From the NCBI GenBank assembly GCA_963793005.1, contig CAWBYP010000004.1:186001-250000 (forward strand): 64,000 nt of DNA, given 5' to 3'. This DNA comes from RPQJ01 sp963793005 (GTDB taxonomy: Bacteria; Pseudomonadota; Gammaproteobacteria; Steroidobacterales; Steroidobacteraceae). Shown here piece by piece: positions 16,814 to 25,568 of this stretch (within the stretch, counting starts at the first letter, position 1; every line of letters begins with the position of its first letter). The notes beneath the pieces are model-generated. The model saw nothing but the letters and a program-made list of their open reading frames with translations, searched no databases and had not been told where the DNA came from. Made by a program: the position numbers and the translations under genes.

Positions 16814-18082
16814 TCACGGCCTGGTCTGGCCCGAACCGCGCACCACGTACTTGTAACTCGTCAACTGCTCGACACCGACCGGGCCGCGCGCGTGGAATCG
16901 GTCGGTCGAGATGCCGATCTCGGCACCCATGCCGAATTCGCCGCCGTCCGCGAACTGCGTCGAAGCGTTGTGCAGCACGATCGCGCTGTCCACCTGCGAA
17001 AGGAACCTCTCCGCTGCAGCCGCGTCCTCGGTCACGATCGACTCCGTGTGCGCTGACCCGTATAGGGCGATGTGCCGGATCGCATCGTCCACGCCTTCCA
17101 CCACCCGAGCTGCGATCACTGCGTCTAGGTACTCGGTGTACCAGTCATCCTCGACTGCCGGCCTGACGCGCGGATCGACCGTCTGTACGCGCGCGTCACC
17201 GCGCACCTCGCAGCCGGCATCCAGCAGGTCCTTGACGACAGGCCCGAGGTGCGTAGCGGCACAGCCCTCGTCCACCAGCAGTGTCTCGGCAGCACCGCAG
17301 ATGCCCGTGCGCCGGAGCTTCGCGTTTACGACTATCGCGCGTGCCATGCGCAGGTCGGCAGCACGATCCACATAGACGTGGCAGTTTCCTTCGAGGTGCC
17401 CGATCACCGGCACCCTCGCCTCCTGCTGTACGCGTGCGATCAGGCTCTTGCCGCCCCGCGGCACGATCACGTCGATCCAGTCGGCCATGGCACCGAGCAT
17501 GTAGCCGACGGCCGCCCGGTCGGTGGTCGGGACCAGCTGGATACAGGCCGCCGGAAGCCCCGCCTCGGCCAGCCCTTCGAGCAGGCAGGCGTGGATAGCA
17601 GTGCTCGAATGATGGCTCTCGCTGCCGCCGCGCAGGATCGCGGCGTTTCCTGACTTCAGGCACAGGACGCCGGCGTCGCAGGTCACGTTGGGGCGGCTCT
17701 CGTAGATGATGCCGATGACGCCGAGCGGCACCCGGACACGCTGGATGCGCAACCCGTTCGGGCGGACCCGCTCCTCGATGATCGTTCCGATTGGATCGGC
17801 AAGCGAAGCAACCTGTTCGACGCCCGCGGCCATTGCCTCGACGCGCGTGGCGTCAAGCTGAAGGCGGTCGAGCATTGCGGCACCCAGCCCGGCGGCACGG
17901 GCGGACTCCATGTCGATCGCGTTCGCGGCCAGCAGGTCCGCGGAGCGGCGACGCAGCGCGCGCGCGGCCGCGAGCAGTGCCGCGTCCTTCTGTTCGTGTC
18001 CTGCGAGCGCCAGCACCGCGGCTGCCTCGACTGCAGCGCGGCCGATGCCGTCCATCATGGTGGAAAGTTCCGCGCTGCTCAT
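16814..18082 (-). CDS. proA: Glutamate-5-semialdehyde dehydrogenase (gamma-glutamyl phosphate reductase)
   Basis: ProA reduces gamma-glutamyl phosphate to glutamate semialdehyde, the second step to proline. The 422-residue protein has IGIIYESRPNVTCDAG, CLKSGNAAILRGGSES, and RRTGICGAAETLLVD with the catalytic Cys. The end (QLTSYKYVVRGSG) is also standard. Its ATG overlaps the proB stop by four bases, so the two are translationally coupled. The convergent Mo-cofactor fusion gene ends 27 bp away, with a GC-rich hairpin (GGGCCG/CGGCCC) between them. Confidence 0.97.
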   Translation of the reverse strand: MSSAELSTMMDGIGRAAVEAAAVLALAGHEQKDAALLAAARALRRRSADLLAANAIDMESARAAGLGAAMLDRLQLDATRVEAMAAGVEQVASLADPIGTIIEERVRPNGLRIQRVRVPLGVIGIIYESRPNVTCDAGVLCLKSGNAAILRGGSESHHSSTAIHACLLEGLAEAGLPAACIQLVPTTDRAAVGYMLGAMADWIDVIVPRGGKSLIARVQQEARVPVIGHLEGNCHVYVDRAADLRMARAIVVNAKLRRTGICGAAETLLVDEGCAATHLGPVVKDLLDAGCEVRGDARVQTVDPRVRPAVEDDWYTEYLDAVIAARVVEGVDDAIRHIALYGSAHTESIVTEDAAAAERFLSQVDSAIVLHNASTQFADGGEFGMGAEIGISTDRFHARGPVGVEQLTSYKYVVRGSGQTRP

Positions 18083-19215
18083 ACCAGCACCAGGTCGTCG
18101 CGATGGATGATCTCGTCACGCCCGCGGTAGCCGAGCAGCGCCTCGAGCTCACTGCTGCGGCGGCCGCACAGCAGTTCCGCGTCTGCATACGAATAGGCGG
18201 TCAGGCCTCGCGCAATTTCGCGCCCGCCCGGATCGCGCACCACCACCGTGTCGCCGCGATCGAAGCGCCCGCTGACGCGTACGACCCCGGCCGGCAGCAG
18301 GCTCTTGCCCTGGCGCAGCGCCTGCGCGGCACCTGCGTCCACGACCAGTTCGCCTGCGGGCTGCAGCGTCCCGCCGATCCACTGCTTGCGTGCCGCGACC
18401 GGCGAGCCTTCAGCGAGGAACCAGGTGCAACGCTCTCCCGACTCGATGCGTCGCAGCGGGTGCGACTCGCGGCCCGCGGCGACGCACATGTGACAACCCG
18501 CCGCGACGGCAATCTTCGCCGCCTGCACCTTCGTCGTCATGCCGCCGGAGCCCACGTCCGACGCCGAGCCTCCGGCCATCGCCTCGACCTCGGGCGTGAT
18601 GCGCGGTACCTCCTCGATGAACCTCGCGTCCGGCGTACGCGTCGGGTCGGCACTGTAGAGCCCGTCGACGTCGGAGAGCAGCACCAGGCAATCGGCACTC
18701 GCCATCTGCGCGACGCGCGCCGCGAGCCGATCGTTGTCGCCGTAGCGGATTTCGGCCGTCGCCACCGTGTCGTTCTCGTTGATCACCGGAACCGCGCCGA
18801 GCTTCAGCAGGGTCGTGAGCGTGTTGCGCGCGTTCAGGTACCGGCGGCGCTGCTCCGTGTCGCCGAGCGTGAGCAGGACCTGTGCAACCGCGCAGCCGTG
18901 AGGCTCGAGTACTTCCTTCCAGGCGTGTGCGAGTCGGATCTGTCCCACGGCCGCAGCCGCCTGGCTCTGCTCCAGCTCGAGCTTGCCGGCGGGCAGGCCG
19001 AGCTGGCGGCGCCCCAGCGCAATCGCGCCGGATGACACCAGCACAACCTCCTGGCCACGCTTGCGGAGGCTTGCGACGTCCTCGGCCAGCGTCTCGAGCC
19101 AGCCCCGGTTCACGCGGCCGGTCGCCTGTTCGACCAGCAGCGCCGAGCCGATCTTCACCACCACCCGTCGGGCCGCGGCGAGGCGCGAGTGGCCGGCCAC
19201 GACCGCCTGGGTCAT
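18079..19215 (-). CDS. proB: Glutamate 5-kinase
   Basis: ProB phosphorylates glutamate at the start of proline synthesis. Its 378 residues comprise an amino-acid-kinase domain (VVVKIGSALL, VLVSSGAIALG, VPVINENDTVA, LLSDVDGLYSADP, GSGGMTTKVQAA) and a C-terminal PUA domain (about 285-378). The full-length form with PUA is normal in proteobacteria. It lies between the acyl-CoA dehydrogenase gene and proA, overlapping both by 4 bp. Confidence 0.97.
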   Translation of the reverse strand: MTQAVVAGHSRLAAARRVVVKIGSALLVEQATGRVNRGWLETLAEDVASLRKRGQEVVLVSSGAIALGRRQLGLPAGKLELEQSQAAAAVGQIRLAHAWKEVLEPHGCAVAQVLLTLGDTEQRRRYLNARNTLTTLLKLGAVPVINENDTVATAEIRYGDNDRLAARVAQMASADCLVLLSDVDGLYSADPTRTPDARFIEEVPRITPEVEAMAGGSASDVGSGGMTTKVQAAKIAVAAGCHMCVAAGRESHPLRRIESGERCTWFLAEGSPVAARKQWIGGTLQPAGELVVDAGAAQALRQGKSLLPAGVVRVSGRFDRGDTVVVRDPGGREIARGLTAYSYADAELLCGRRSSELEALLGYRGRDEIIHRDDLVLV

Positions 19216-21011
19216 GAGAAGCTGAAGTGCTCGGCGGGCAGGTCCATCAGCCCGGCAGCCCCGGCGCGCGCCGCCGAGGCATGCGCGTCGACCCGCGGCA
19301 GCAGGCGATCGAAGTAGAAGCGTGCCGTGACCAGCTTCGCCTTGTAGAAGTCCGGATCGTCGACGCCGGCCGCAAGGCGCTTGGCCGCCTCACCAGCCGA
19401 AGCGAGCCAGCACCAGCCGAGGCATACGTAGCCGGCGAACTGCAGGTAGTCCGTCGCCGCGGCACCCGCCTCGTCCGGGTTCTTCATTGCGGCCATGCCG
19501 AGCTCGAGCGTCAGCTTGTCCCACTGCTCGAGGCGCCGGCCGAGCTCGGCCGACAGCTCGGCGACTTCCTGCACGTCCTTGAACTCCGCAATTGTCTCGC
19601 GGATGCGGCCGACCATCATCTGCTGGCTCTTGCCGCGTGTGCCGAAAACCTTGCGGCCCAGCAGGTCCAGCGCCTGGATGCCGTTCGTGCCCTCGTAGAT
19701 CGGCGTAATGCGGGCGTCGCGCATCAACTGCTCTACGCCGGTCTCGCGGATGAAGCCGGCTCCGCCATGGACCTGCACCGCGAGGCTCGTGACCTCGACG
19801 GCCACGTCGGTCAGGAACGCCTTCACGATCGGAGTCAGGAACGCGACCAGGTGATCCGAGCGCTTGCGCGCCTCGGGATCCGGGTTCATGTGCGATCCGT
19901 CGATCTCGCGCCCGGTCAGGAATGCCAGCACGCGCCCGCCTTCGACGAACGCCTTTTGCGTGAGCAGCATACGCCGCACGTCCGGGTGGACGATGATCGG
20001 GTCGGCGGGCTTGTCCGGCTGCTTGGGGCCGGTCAGCGAGCGGCCCTGGAGTCGATCGGTCGCGTAGGCCAGCGAAGCCTGCCAGGCGAGTTCCGAGAGC
20101 CCCTGCCCCTGCAGGCCGACGCCGAGTCGCGCGTGGTTCATCATCGTGAACATGCACGACAGGCCTTCGTTCTCCTTGCCGAGCAACCAGCCAACGGACT
20201 CGTTGAAATGCAATACACAGGTGGGCGAAGCGTGGATACCCATCTTCTCCTCGATGGAACCGCAGCTCACGCCGTTCGCAGGACCCGCGTTGCCGTCGGC
20301 GTCCGGCAGGAACTTCGGGACCACGAACAGGCTGATGCCCTTGGTGCCCGGAGGGCCGTCCGGCGTCCGGGCCAGCACCAGGTGCACGATATTGCTGGTG
20401 AGGTCGTGCTCACCCGCGGTGATGTAGATCTTGGTACCGGTGATGGCAAACGAGCCGTCGCCTCGCGGCACCGCCCTGGTGCGCAGCAGGCCGAGGTCGG
20501 TGCCTGAATTTGCTTCGGTAAGGCACATCGTGCCGGACCACTCGCCAGAGACCATCTTGGGCAGGTAGCGGCGCTTGAGTTCGTCGCTGCCGTGGGCCGC
20601 GAGGGTCAGGCCCGCACTTTCAGTCAGGCCCGAGTACATCTTCCATGCCATGTTCCCGGAACACTGCATTTCGCCAAACGCCAGCGCGAACCCGGCCGGC
20701 AGGCCCTGCCCGCCCCATTCCGGGTCGGCCGTCATCGTGATCCAGCCGTCCTGGCAATAGCGGTCGTACGCCTCCTTGAACCCCGGCGGCGTGAAGACCT
20801 TGCCGTCCTCGAACTTGAGGCCGTGCTCGTCCCCGACCCGGTTCGTTGGGGCGAGGACGGTTTCGGCAAACCTGGCGCCTTCCTCGAGAATTCCCTCGAG
20901 CAATTCCTGGTTCAACTCTTCCCGGCCAAAGCCCCGGTAGTGGTCCTCGATATGCAGGAGTTCCTGGACGACGAAACGGATGTCACGGAGGGGTGCGCGG
21001 TACGTGTACAC
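19212..21011 (-). CDS. Acyl-CoA dehydrogenase, long DmdC-like type
   Basis: The 599-residue flavoprotein belongs to the large acyl-CoA dehydrogenases that carry extra N- and C-terminal domains. Motifs include CLTEANSGTDLGLLRT, ITGTKIYITAGEHDL, the FAD-contacting QVHGGAGFIRETGVEQLMRD, and YEGTNGIQALDL with the catalytic Glu. DmdC-type members oxidise 3-methylmercaptopropionyl-CoA; many others act on ordinary acyl-CoAs, so the substrate is unknown. Its stop overlaps the proB start (ATGA), giving a coupled acd-proB-proA unit on the minus strand. Confidence 0.9.
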   Translation of the reverse strand: MYTYRAPLRDIRFVVQELLHIEDHYRGFGREELNQELLEGILEEGARFAETVLAPTNRVGDEHGLKFEDGKVFTPPGFKEAYDRYCQDGWITMTADPEWGGQGLPAGFALAFGEMQCSGNMAWKMYSGLTESAGLTLAAHGSDELKRRYLPKMVSGEWSGTMCLTEANSGTDLGLLRTRAVPRGDGSFAITGTKIYITAGEHDLTSNIVHLVLARTPDGPPGTKGISLFVVPKFLPDADGNAGPANGVSCGSIEEKMGIHASPTCVLHFNESVGWLLGKENEGLSCMFTMMNHARLGVGLQGQGLSELAWQASLAYATDRLQGRSLTGPKQPDKPADPIIVHPDVRRMLLTQKAFVEGGRVLAFLTGREIDGSHMNPDPEARKRSDHLVAFLTPIVKAFLTDVAVEVTSLAVQVHGGAGFIRETGVEQLMRDARITPIYEGTNGIQALDLLGRKVFGTRGKSQQMMVGRIRETIAEFKDVQEVAELSAELGRRLEQWDKLTLELGMAAMKNPDEAGAAATDYLQFAGYVCLGWCWLASAGEAAKRLAAGVDDPDFYKAKLVTARFYFDRLLPRVDAHASAARAGAAGLMDLPAEHFSFS

Positions 21012-21171
21012 GGTCTGGGCTTCCTTCTGGCTGGCTGCCGTCCGATTTTACGCGATGCAACATGATTCGGGCGTTCGATGAGTTACGGTTGCCTGAGATC
21101 GCGACCGGCCCGTATAGTTGGTCGCGCGCCACGACCAAGAAAGAAGCGGGAATTTCGCCGAGGATGCCACT

Positions 21172-21510
21172 GTGAGCCGTGATTACGACCCGGTTGTCGG
21201 TCAATGGTACGACGACCTCGATTCCGAGGAGATCTTCAAGGTCCTGGACCTGGACCCGGACGAGGAAATTGTCCGGATTCAGTGGCTTGACCGCGAAATC
21301 GAGGAAATCTACCTCGACATCTGGAATGAAATGGACCTCGAACTGGCCGACGCGCCTGAAGGCTGGGTGGACGACGACGAGTCCGACGCGGGCGAGGACG
21401 ACGAGGACGAGGACGAGGATGAGGATGAGGATGAGGACGACTGGGACGACGACGAGGACGACGACGAGGACTACGACGACGACGACGACGAGTATCGTGA
21501 CCGCGAGTGA
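21172..21510 (+). CDS. DUF6763-like small acidic protein with Asp/Glu tail
   Basis: Starting at a GTG preceded by GAGGA, the 112-residue product has an ordered N-terminal half (DYDPVVGQWYDDLDSEEIFKV, then IQWLDREIEEIYLDIWNEMDLE) of the type I recall as DUF6763, found in gammaproteobacteria. From about residue 68 it is an almost pure Asp/Glu run of some 40 residues encoded by GAC/GAG/GAT repeats, so the coding sequence is tandem-repeat-like there. The function is unknown; the tail suggests binding of cations, basic proteins or nucleic-acid mimicry. The downstream GNAT gene starts within its stop codon (GTGA). Confidence 0.8.
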   Translation: MSRDYDPVVGQWYDDLDSEEIFKVLDLDPDEEIVRIQWLDREIEEIYLDIWNEMDLELADAPEGWVDDDESDAGEDDEDEDEDEDEDEDDWDDDEDDDEDYDDDDDEYRDRE

Positions 21511-22091
21511 ACGATACGCCGGCCTCCGTCGACAGCTCCCCACCTGCGGATTACCCGGCTGAACTCGAGCGCGCCTGGCAGACACCCGACGGCGCGCCGG
21601 TCACGCTGCGAGCCCTGCGCCCCGACGATCTCGACCGGGAACTTGCCTTCATCGCGGGGCTCTCCGGGGAAACGCTGCACCTGCGCCTTCAATATGCATC
21701 CCGCGGCGTGACTCGCGACGATGCAACACGACTGCTTCAAATGGACTACCGGGATACGCTCGCAGTGGGCGCCCTGGTACCAGGCCCGGGGGGCGACCAG
21801 ATAGTCGGCGTAAGCCGCTACGCGCGTAGTCCAGGCAGCGACAGCGCCGAATGCGCCATCGTCGTGGCCGACGACTGGCAGGGTCGAGGGGTCGGCGGCG
21901 AACTGATGCGAAGCCTGGCGGTCGCCGCTCGGTCACGGGGCATCCGGACGCTTGTAGGCACCAGCCTCGGCGAGAACCGGCGTATTCGCGACTGGGCTCA
22001 GCGCTTTGGCTTCGGCGCGAGGACCGAACCCGACTCAGGCGGACTGGTAACCGTTACGCTGGATCTCGCGTCGCTTCCTCCGGTGTCCTGA
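21507..22091 (+). CDS. GNAT family N-acetyltransferase
   Basis: The 194-residue protein has the GNAT core: VTLRALRPDDLDRELAFI at the N-terminus, CAIVVADDWQGRGVGGELM with the acetyl-CoA pyrophosphate loop (Q/RxxGxG/A) near residue 130, and a C-terminal GTSLGENRRIRDWAQRFGF block. The form resembles the acetyltransferase module of protein-lysine acetyltransferases (Pat-like) that modify acyl-CoA synthetases, but no such partner is near. Its GTG start overlaps the DUF6763 stop, so the two are coupled. Its 3' end overlaps the convergent CHAD gene by 38 bp. Confidence 0.82.
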   Translation: MNDTPASVDSSPPADYPAELERAWQTPDGAPVTLRALRPDDLDRELAFIAGLSGETLHLRLQYASRGVTRDDATRLLQMDYRDTLAVGALVPGPGGDQIVGVSRYARSPGSDSAECAIVVADDWQGRGVGGELMRSLAVAARSRGIRTLVGTSLGENRRIRDWAQRFGFGARTEPDSGGLVTVTLDLASLPPVS

Positions 22092-22983
22092 GGCCGCGCA
22101 ACGCCATGCCCCACTTCATATAGGCCGGCATCAGCCCTGCGACTTGCCGGCGTGTCTCCGCTTTGAGCTTTTTCACCAGCGCCTTCAGCTCATCATCCAG
22201 TCGACGGACCAGCCGACGACCCAGCATCGCTTCGTTTCCCTTGAGCCATTTGCGGGCCGCGACCGCGTCAAGGTATTGCCCCAGGCTGTCCTGGACGGAT
22301 CGCAGGCGATCGATCACCCGCCCGGCGCGCCCGGGCTGCAGGCTCGAGACTGATTCCAGCGCGTATCGGCAGCGCTTGAGAATGAGGCGCAGGCGATGAA
22401 GTTCCGCCGGGCCGCCCGGGCTCGCGGCGAGCCTCTTGCCTGCATCTCGCCAGGGCTGGTCGACCAGTTCCAGCAGTTCGACCAGTTCGACGTCGGGCTT
22501 CAGGCGCAATGCCACCAGCGTCCGCCGGTCACCAAGAACCCCGGCCGACTCGGCCCAGTCCTCTTCGGCCAGCATCTCACGCATCGCACGTCTCGATTCC
22601 GCGCAGTCCCGGCGCAGCGCGGCCCGAAGACATCGGGTGTCCGCGACTGCGAGCCTGGGCACGCGCGCAGCGACCGCCAGCAGCAGGTCACGCCTGACGT
22701 CGGCGTCGCGCGGCCCTGACAACCCGCGCGCAAAGTCCCTGAGCCCGCGGCGCAGCCGCTGGGCCCTGCGCTCATCGAACAGCGGGCGATACGTAGCCAG
22801 CAGCGCACGCAGCCTCCGGGCCGCAACACGGGCGTCGTGCACGTCTCCGGGCCGAGCGGCGCGGAGCTTCGCAATCGCGGCCCGAAGCCGGCCCTGGTGC
22901 TCGACCAGCCACTGCGAGACCAGCTGGCTGCCCTCGCCGTCCGGCACGCAATCCGTAACCTCGGCCGATACCGGGCGTCGCAT
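22054..22983 (-). CDS. CHAD domain protein
   Basis: The 309-residue protein is a helical, very basic CHAD domain: VHDARVAARRLRALLATYRPLF near the N-terminus and LHRLRLILKRCRYALE later carry the conserved His and Arg/Lys pairs of this family. CHAD domains bind inorganic polyphosphate. A CYTH domain, often a partner, is not present in the protein or beside it. The ATG at 22983 is preferred; a longer frame would run into the divergent photolyase promoter. Likely role: polyphosphate binding in the cytoplasm, inferred from the family. Confidence 0.85.
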   Translation of the reverse strand: MRRPVSAEVTDCVPDGEGSQLVSQWLVEHQGRLRAAIAKLRAARPGDVHDARVAARRLRALLATYRPLFDERRAQRLRRGLRDFARGLSGPRDADVRRDLLLAVAARVPRLAVADTRCLRAALRRDCAESRRAMREMLAEEDWAESAGVLGDRRTLVALRLKPDVELVELLELVDQPWRDAGKRLAASPGGPAELHRLRLILKRCRYALESVSSLQPGRAGRVIDRLRSVQDSLGQYLDAVAARKWLKGNEAMLGRRLVRRLDDELKALVKKLKAETRRQVAGLMPAYMKWGMALRGLRTPEEATRDPA

Positions 22984-23095
22984 GGAAACGAGCCTACCGC
23001 AGGCCGGACCATGGGAGTACTCCGCCGTGGCATAGCCGTGAATGTCTTCTGGCATCCGGCCGGGCCGTCGGGCGCTCTTTGCGTAGAATCCGGCA

Positions 23096-24463
23096 ATGAC
23101 CAACAGTTCCACGGCAATCGTGTGGTTCCGCAGGGACCTGCGCATGACCGACAACCCGGCACTGTCTGCCGCCTGCGAACGCGCGGACCGGGTGGTACTG
23201 CTCTACGTGCACGCGCCCGACGAGGAAGGCGATTGGCCACCCGGCGCGGCCAGCCGCTGGTGGCTGCACCGAAGCCTCGCGCGGCTGTCCGCAGACTTGC
23301 TCGGGCGCGGCGCCGAACTGCACCTGCGGCGCGGCCCGTCGCTCGAGGCGTTGCTCGAGGTGGTGCGTGCGACTGGCGCCGACTGCGTGTACTGGAATCG
23401 CCTCTACGAACCGGCGCTTGCGGAGAGGGATGCGCAGGTCGAGTCGGCGCTCCGTGCCACGGGCATCGAAGTCGAGAGCTGCAACGCGGCGATGCTGGTC
23501 GAGCCGGCCAGCGTGGCGACGCGCGATGGGCGTCCCTACCGTGTATTTACCCCCTACTGGCGCGCCTGCCTGCCCCGGCTCGACGAACAGCCGCGCATTC
23601 TGCCGCCGCCGCGGCGAATCACTGCCGCGGAACTCCCCGCGCCGGGACCGACATTGGACGAACTGGGGCTCGCCCCGACGATTCGCTGGGACGCAGGACT
23701 CGATGCTACCTGGACACCGGGCGAAGCCGGGGCGCTCACGAGGCTCGAGATTTTCTGTGACGCGATACTCGGCGGTTACTCGGACTCGCGCGAGCGGCCC
23801 GACCTCGACGGTACCTCCCGGCTGTCTCCCCACCTGCACTTCGGCGAGATCGGGCCGCGCCAGTGCCTCGCTGCGGCGCGTAATGCACTGGCGGGGCGAG
23901 CCGACACGCAGGCAGGCTACGACGCCTTCGTGCGGGAACTCGGCTGGCGCGAATTCGCCCACCACGTGCTGCACCACCACCCGCACACCACCAATGCGCC
24001 ACTGGACGCGCGGTTTGCCGGGTTTGCGTGGGACCCGGACCCGCGACTGCTCGCGGCGTGGCAGCGCGGCAGGACGGGTTTCCCGATCGTGGACGCCGGC
24101 ATGCGGCAACTGTGGGCCACGGGCTGGATGCACAACCGCGTGCGCATGATCGTGGCGTCGCTGCTGACCAAGAACCTGCGCCAGCACTGGCTGGAAGGCG
24201 CGCGGTGGTTCTGGGACACGCTGGTGGACGCGGACCTCGCAAGCAACACGCTCGGCTGGCAGTGGGTCGCCGGCTGCGGGGCGGACGCCGCGCCGTATTT
24301 CCGCATCTTCAATCCGCTGCTCCAGGCCGCGCGCCACGACCCGGACGGAGCCTACGCCCGACGCTGGCTGCAGGCGCAGGATTCCCCGCAACAGTCGCCG
24401 ATCGTGGACCTGCGTGAGAGCCGGGCCGCCGCGCTCGCGGCATATTCGCGACTCGGTCGCTAG
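23096..24463 (+). CDS. phr: Deoxyribodipyrimidine photolyase
   Basis: The 455-residue flavoprotein repairs UV-induced pyrimidine dimers with blue light. N-terminal photolyase domain starts IVWFRRDLRMTDNPAL; the FAD-binding C-terminal domain has TSRLSPHLHFGEIGPRQC, WREFAHHVLHHHP, DAGMRQLWATGWMHNR and NTLGWQWVAGCGADAAPYFRIFNP. The length fits class I CPD photolyases. It is a single gene divergent from the CHAD gene. Confidence 0.95.
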   Translation: MTNSSTAIVWFRRDLRMTDNPALSAACERADRVVLLYVHAPDEEGDWPPGAASRWWLHRSLARLSADLLGRGAELHLRRGPSLEALLEVVRATGADCVYWNRLYEPALAERDAQVESALRATGIEVESCNAAMLVEPASVATRDGRPYRVFTPYWRACLPRLDEQPRILPPPRRITAAELPAPGPTLDELGLAPTIRWDAGLDATWTPGEAGALTRLEIFCDAILGGYSDSRERPDLDGTSRLSPHLHFGEIGPRQCLAAARNALAGRADTQAGYDAFVRELGWREFAHHVLHHHPHTTNAPLDARFAGFAWDPDPRLLAAWQRGRTGFPIVDAGMRQLWATGWMHNRVRMIVASLLTKNLRQHWLEGARWFWDTLVDADLASNTLGWQWVAGCGADAAPYFRIFNPLLQAARHDPDGAYARRWLQAQDSPQQSPIVDLRESRAAALAAYSRLGR

Positions 24464-24564
24464 GCGGCCCTCGACTCTGGCATCCTGCTAGCGGCATTCA
24501 CCTATTACGGCTGCGGCGACCGTGCCGTGAAAATCGACCAGATACTGATCATTCGGAGCGACCC

Positions 24565-25050
24565 ATGAGCGAAGCCGGTATTTTCGAAGGCTTGAGCACG
24601 TCCAGGCTGGCCGTCGAGTTGAACGAAGATGAGCAACGAACGCTGGCCCGCGCCATGACGCTGCGCGACCTGAAGCACGGCGAGGTGCTGGTCCAGGAGG
24701 GCTCGGCGGACGACCATCTCTACGTCGTCGCGAGCGGCGTACTCGGCGTCGTCAAGGGCGCCGGCACCGACAACGAAGTCACGCTGAATGCGATCAGGCC
24801 CGGCGCCGTGGTCGGCGAGCTTTCCTTCCTGGACGGTTCGACCCGCTATGCATCGCTGGTGGCGCTCAGTGACTCGCGGGTGCTCGGCCTGACCCGGGAC
24901 GCACTCGAAGGGCTGCTCACTTCGCACCCGAAGGTCGTCTACCACGTGATGCGCGCGATCGTACGCGTGGTGCACGAGGTCCAGCGCCGCATGTCGATGC
25001 AGACGGCCGAACTGACGAACTACCTGTACAAGACTCACGGGCGGTACTGA
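24565..25050 (+). CDS. Cyclic-nucleotide-binding (CNBD) domain protein without DNA-binding domain
   Basis: The 161-residue protein is one cNMP-binding beta-roll: GEVLVQEGSADDHLYVVASG, then VVGELSFLDGSTRYASLVA, the phosphate-binding cassette (GELSFLDGSTRYAS), followed by a helix and a short tail. The usual CRP HTH domain is missing, so it cannot be a standard regulator. Such single CNBDs may act as ligand sensors or partner proteins. Upstream and downstream genes (photolyase, panD) do not point to a role. The short distance to panD (45 bp) allows co-transcription. Confidence 0.82.
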   Translation: MSEAGIFEGLSTSRLAVELNEDEQRTLARAMTLRDLKHGEVLVQEGSADDHLYVVASGVLGVVKGAGTDNEVTLNAIRPGAVVGELSFLDGSTRYASLVALSDSRVLGLTRDALEGLLTSHPKVVYHVMRAIVRVVHEVQRRMSMQTAELTNYLYKTHGRY

Positions 25051-25095
25051 GCCTGCACCGGGAGTCGAGACCCTGCCGGAGCCGGGACAACAAAC

Positions 25096-25500
25096 ATGCT
25101 GATCCGTGCCTGCATCGCGAAGATCCACCGGGCAACGGTGACCGAGGCCGACCTGGACTACGTCGGCTCGATCACCATCGACGAGGCCCTGCTCGAGCAG
25201 AGCGGAATACGGCCGTACCAGTACGTCAACATCACCAACGTATCGAACGGCGTGTTCTGGCAGACCTACGTGATGGCGGGCGAGCGCGGGCGCGGCGACA
25301 TCTGCCTGAACGGACCGCCGGCCCGTCACTTCCAGCGGGGCGACAAGGTCATCATCCTGGCCGAGGGTTACTTCGAGCCCGCGGAACTCGACGGCTTCGA
25401 GCCGGTAGTGGTGATCGTCGAGGACGACCGCAACCTCTCGACCCGCATACTGAAACACGGCGCGGTAGACAACCCGCGAGTACCCGGTACGCGTCGGTAG
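25096..25500 (+). CDS. panD: Aspartate 1-decarboxylase
   Basis: PanD makes beta-alanine for pantothenate and coenzyme A. It is made as a zymogen cleaved at Gly24-Ser25, which appears here as YVGSIT at residues 22-27, giving a pyruvoyl group on Ser25. Lys9, His11 and Tyr22 of the family are present. The body reads GERGRGDICLNGPPARH, equivalent to the E. coli AERGSRIISVNGAAA region. At 134 residues it is slightly longer than the usual 126. panB and panC are not nearby. Confidence 0.9.
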   Translation: MLIRACIAKIHRATVTEADLDYVGSITIDEALLEQSGIRPYQYVNITNVSNGVFWQTYVMAGERGRGDICLNGPPARHFQRGDKVIILAEGYFEPAELDGFEPVVVIVEDDRNLSTRILKHGAVDNPRVPGTRR

Positions 25501-25568
25501 AAGCCCCGAGATCCTCGCGGCAACCCGCCGATATCATGCGCGGGTCAAGACTCAGAGCACCAGGCACC

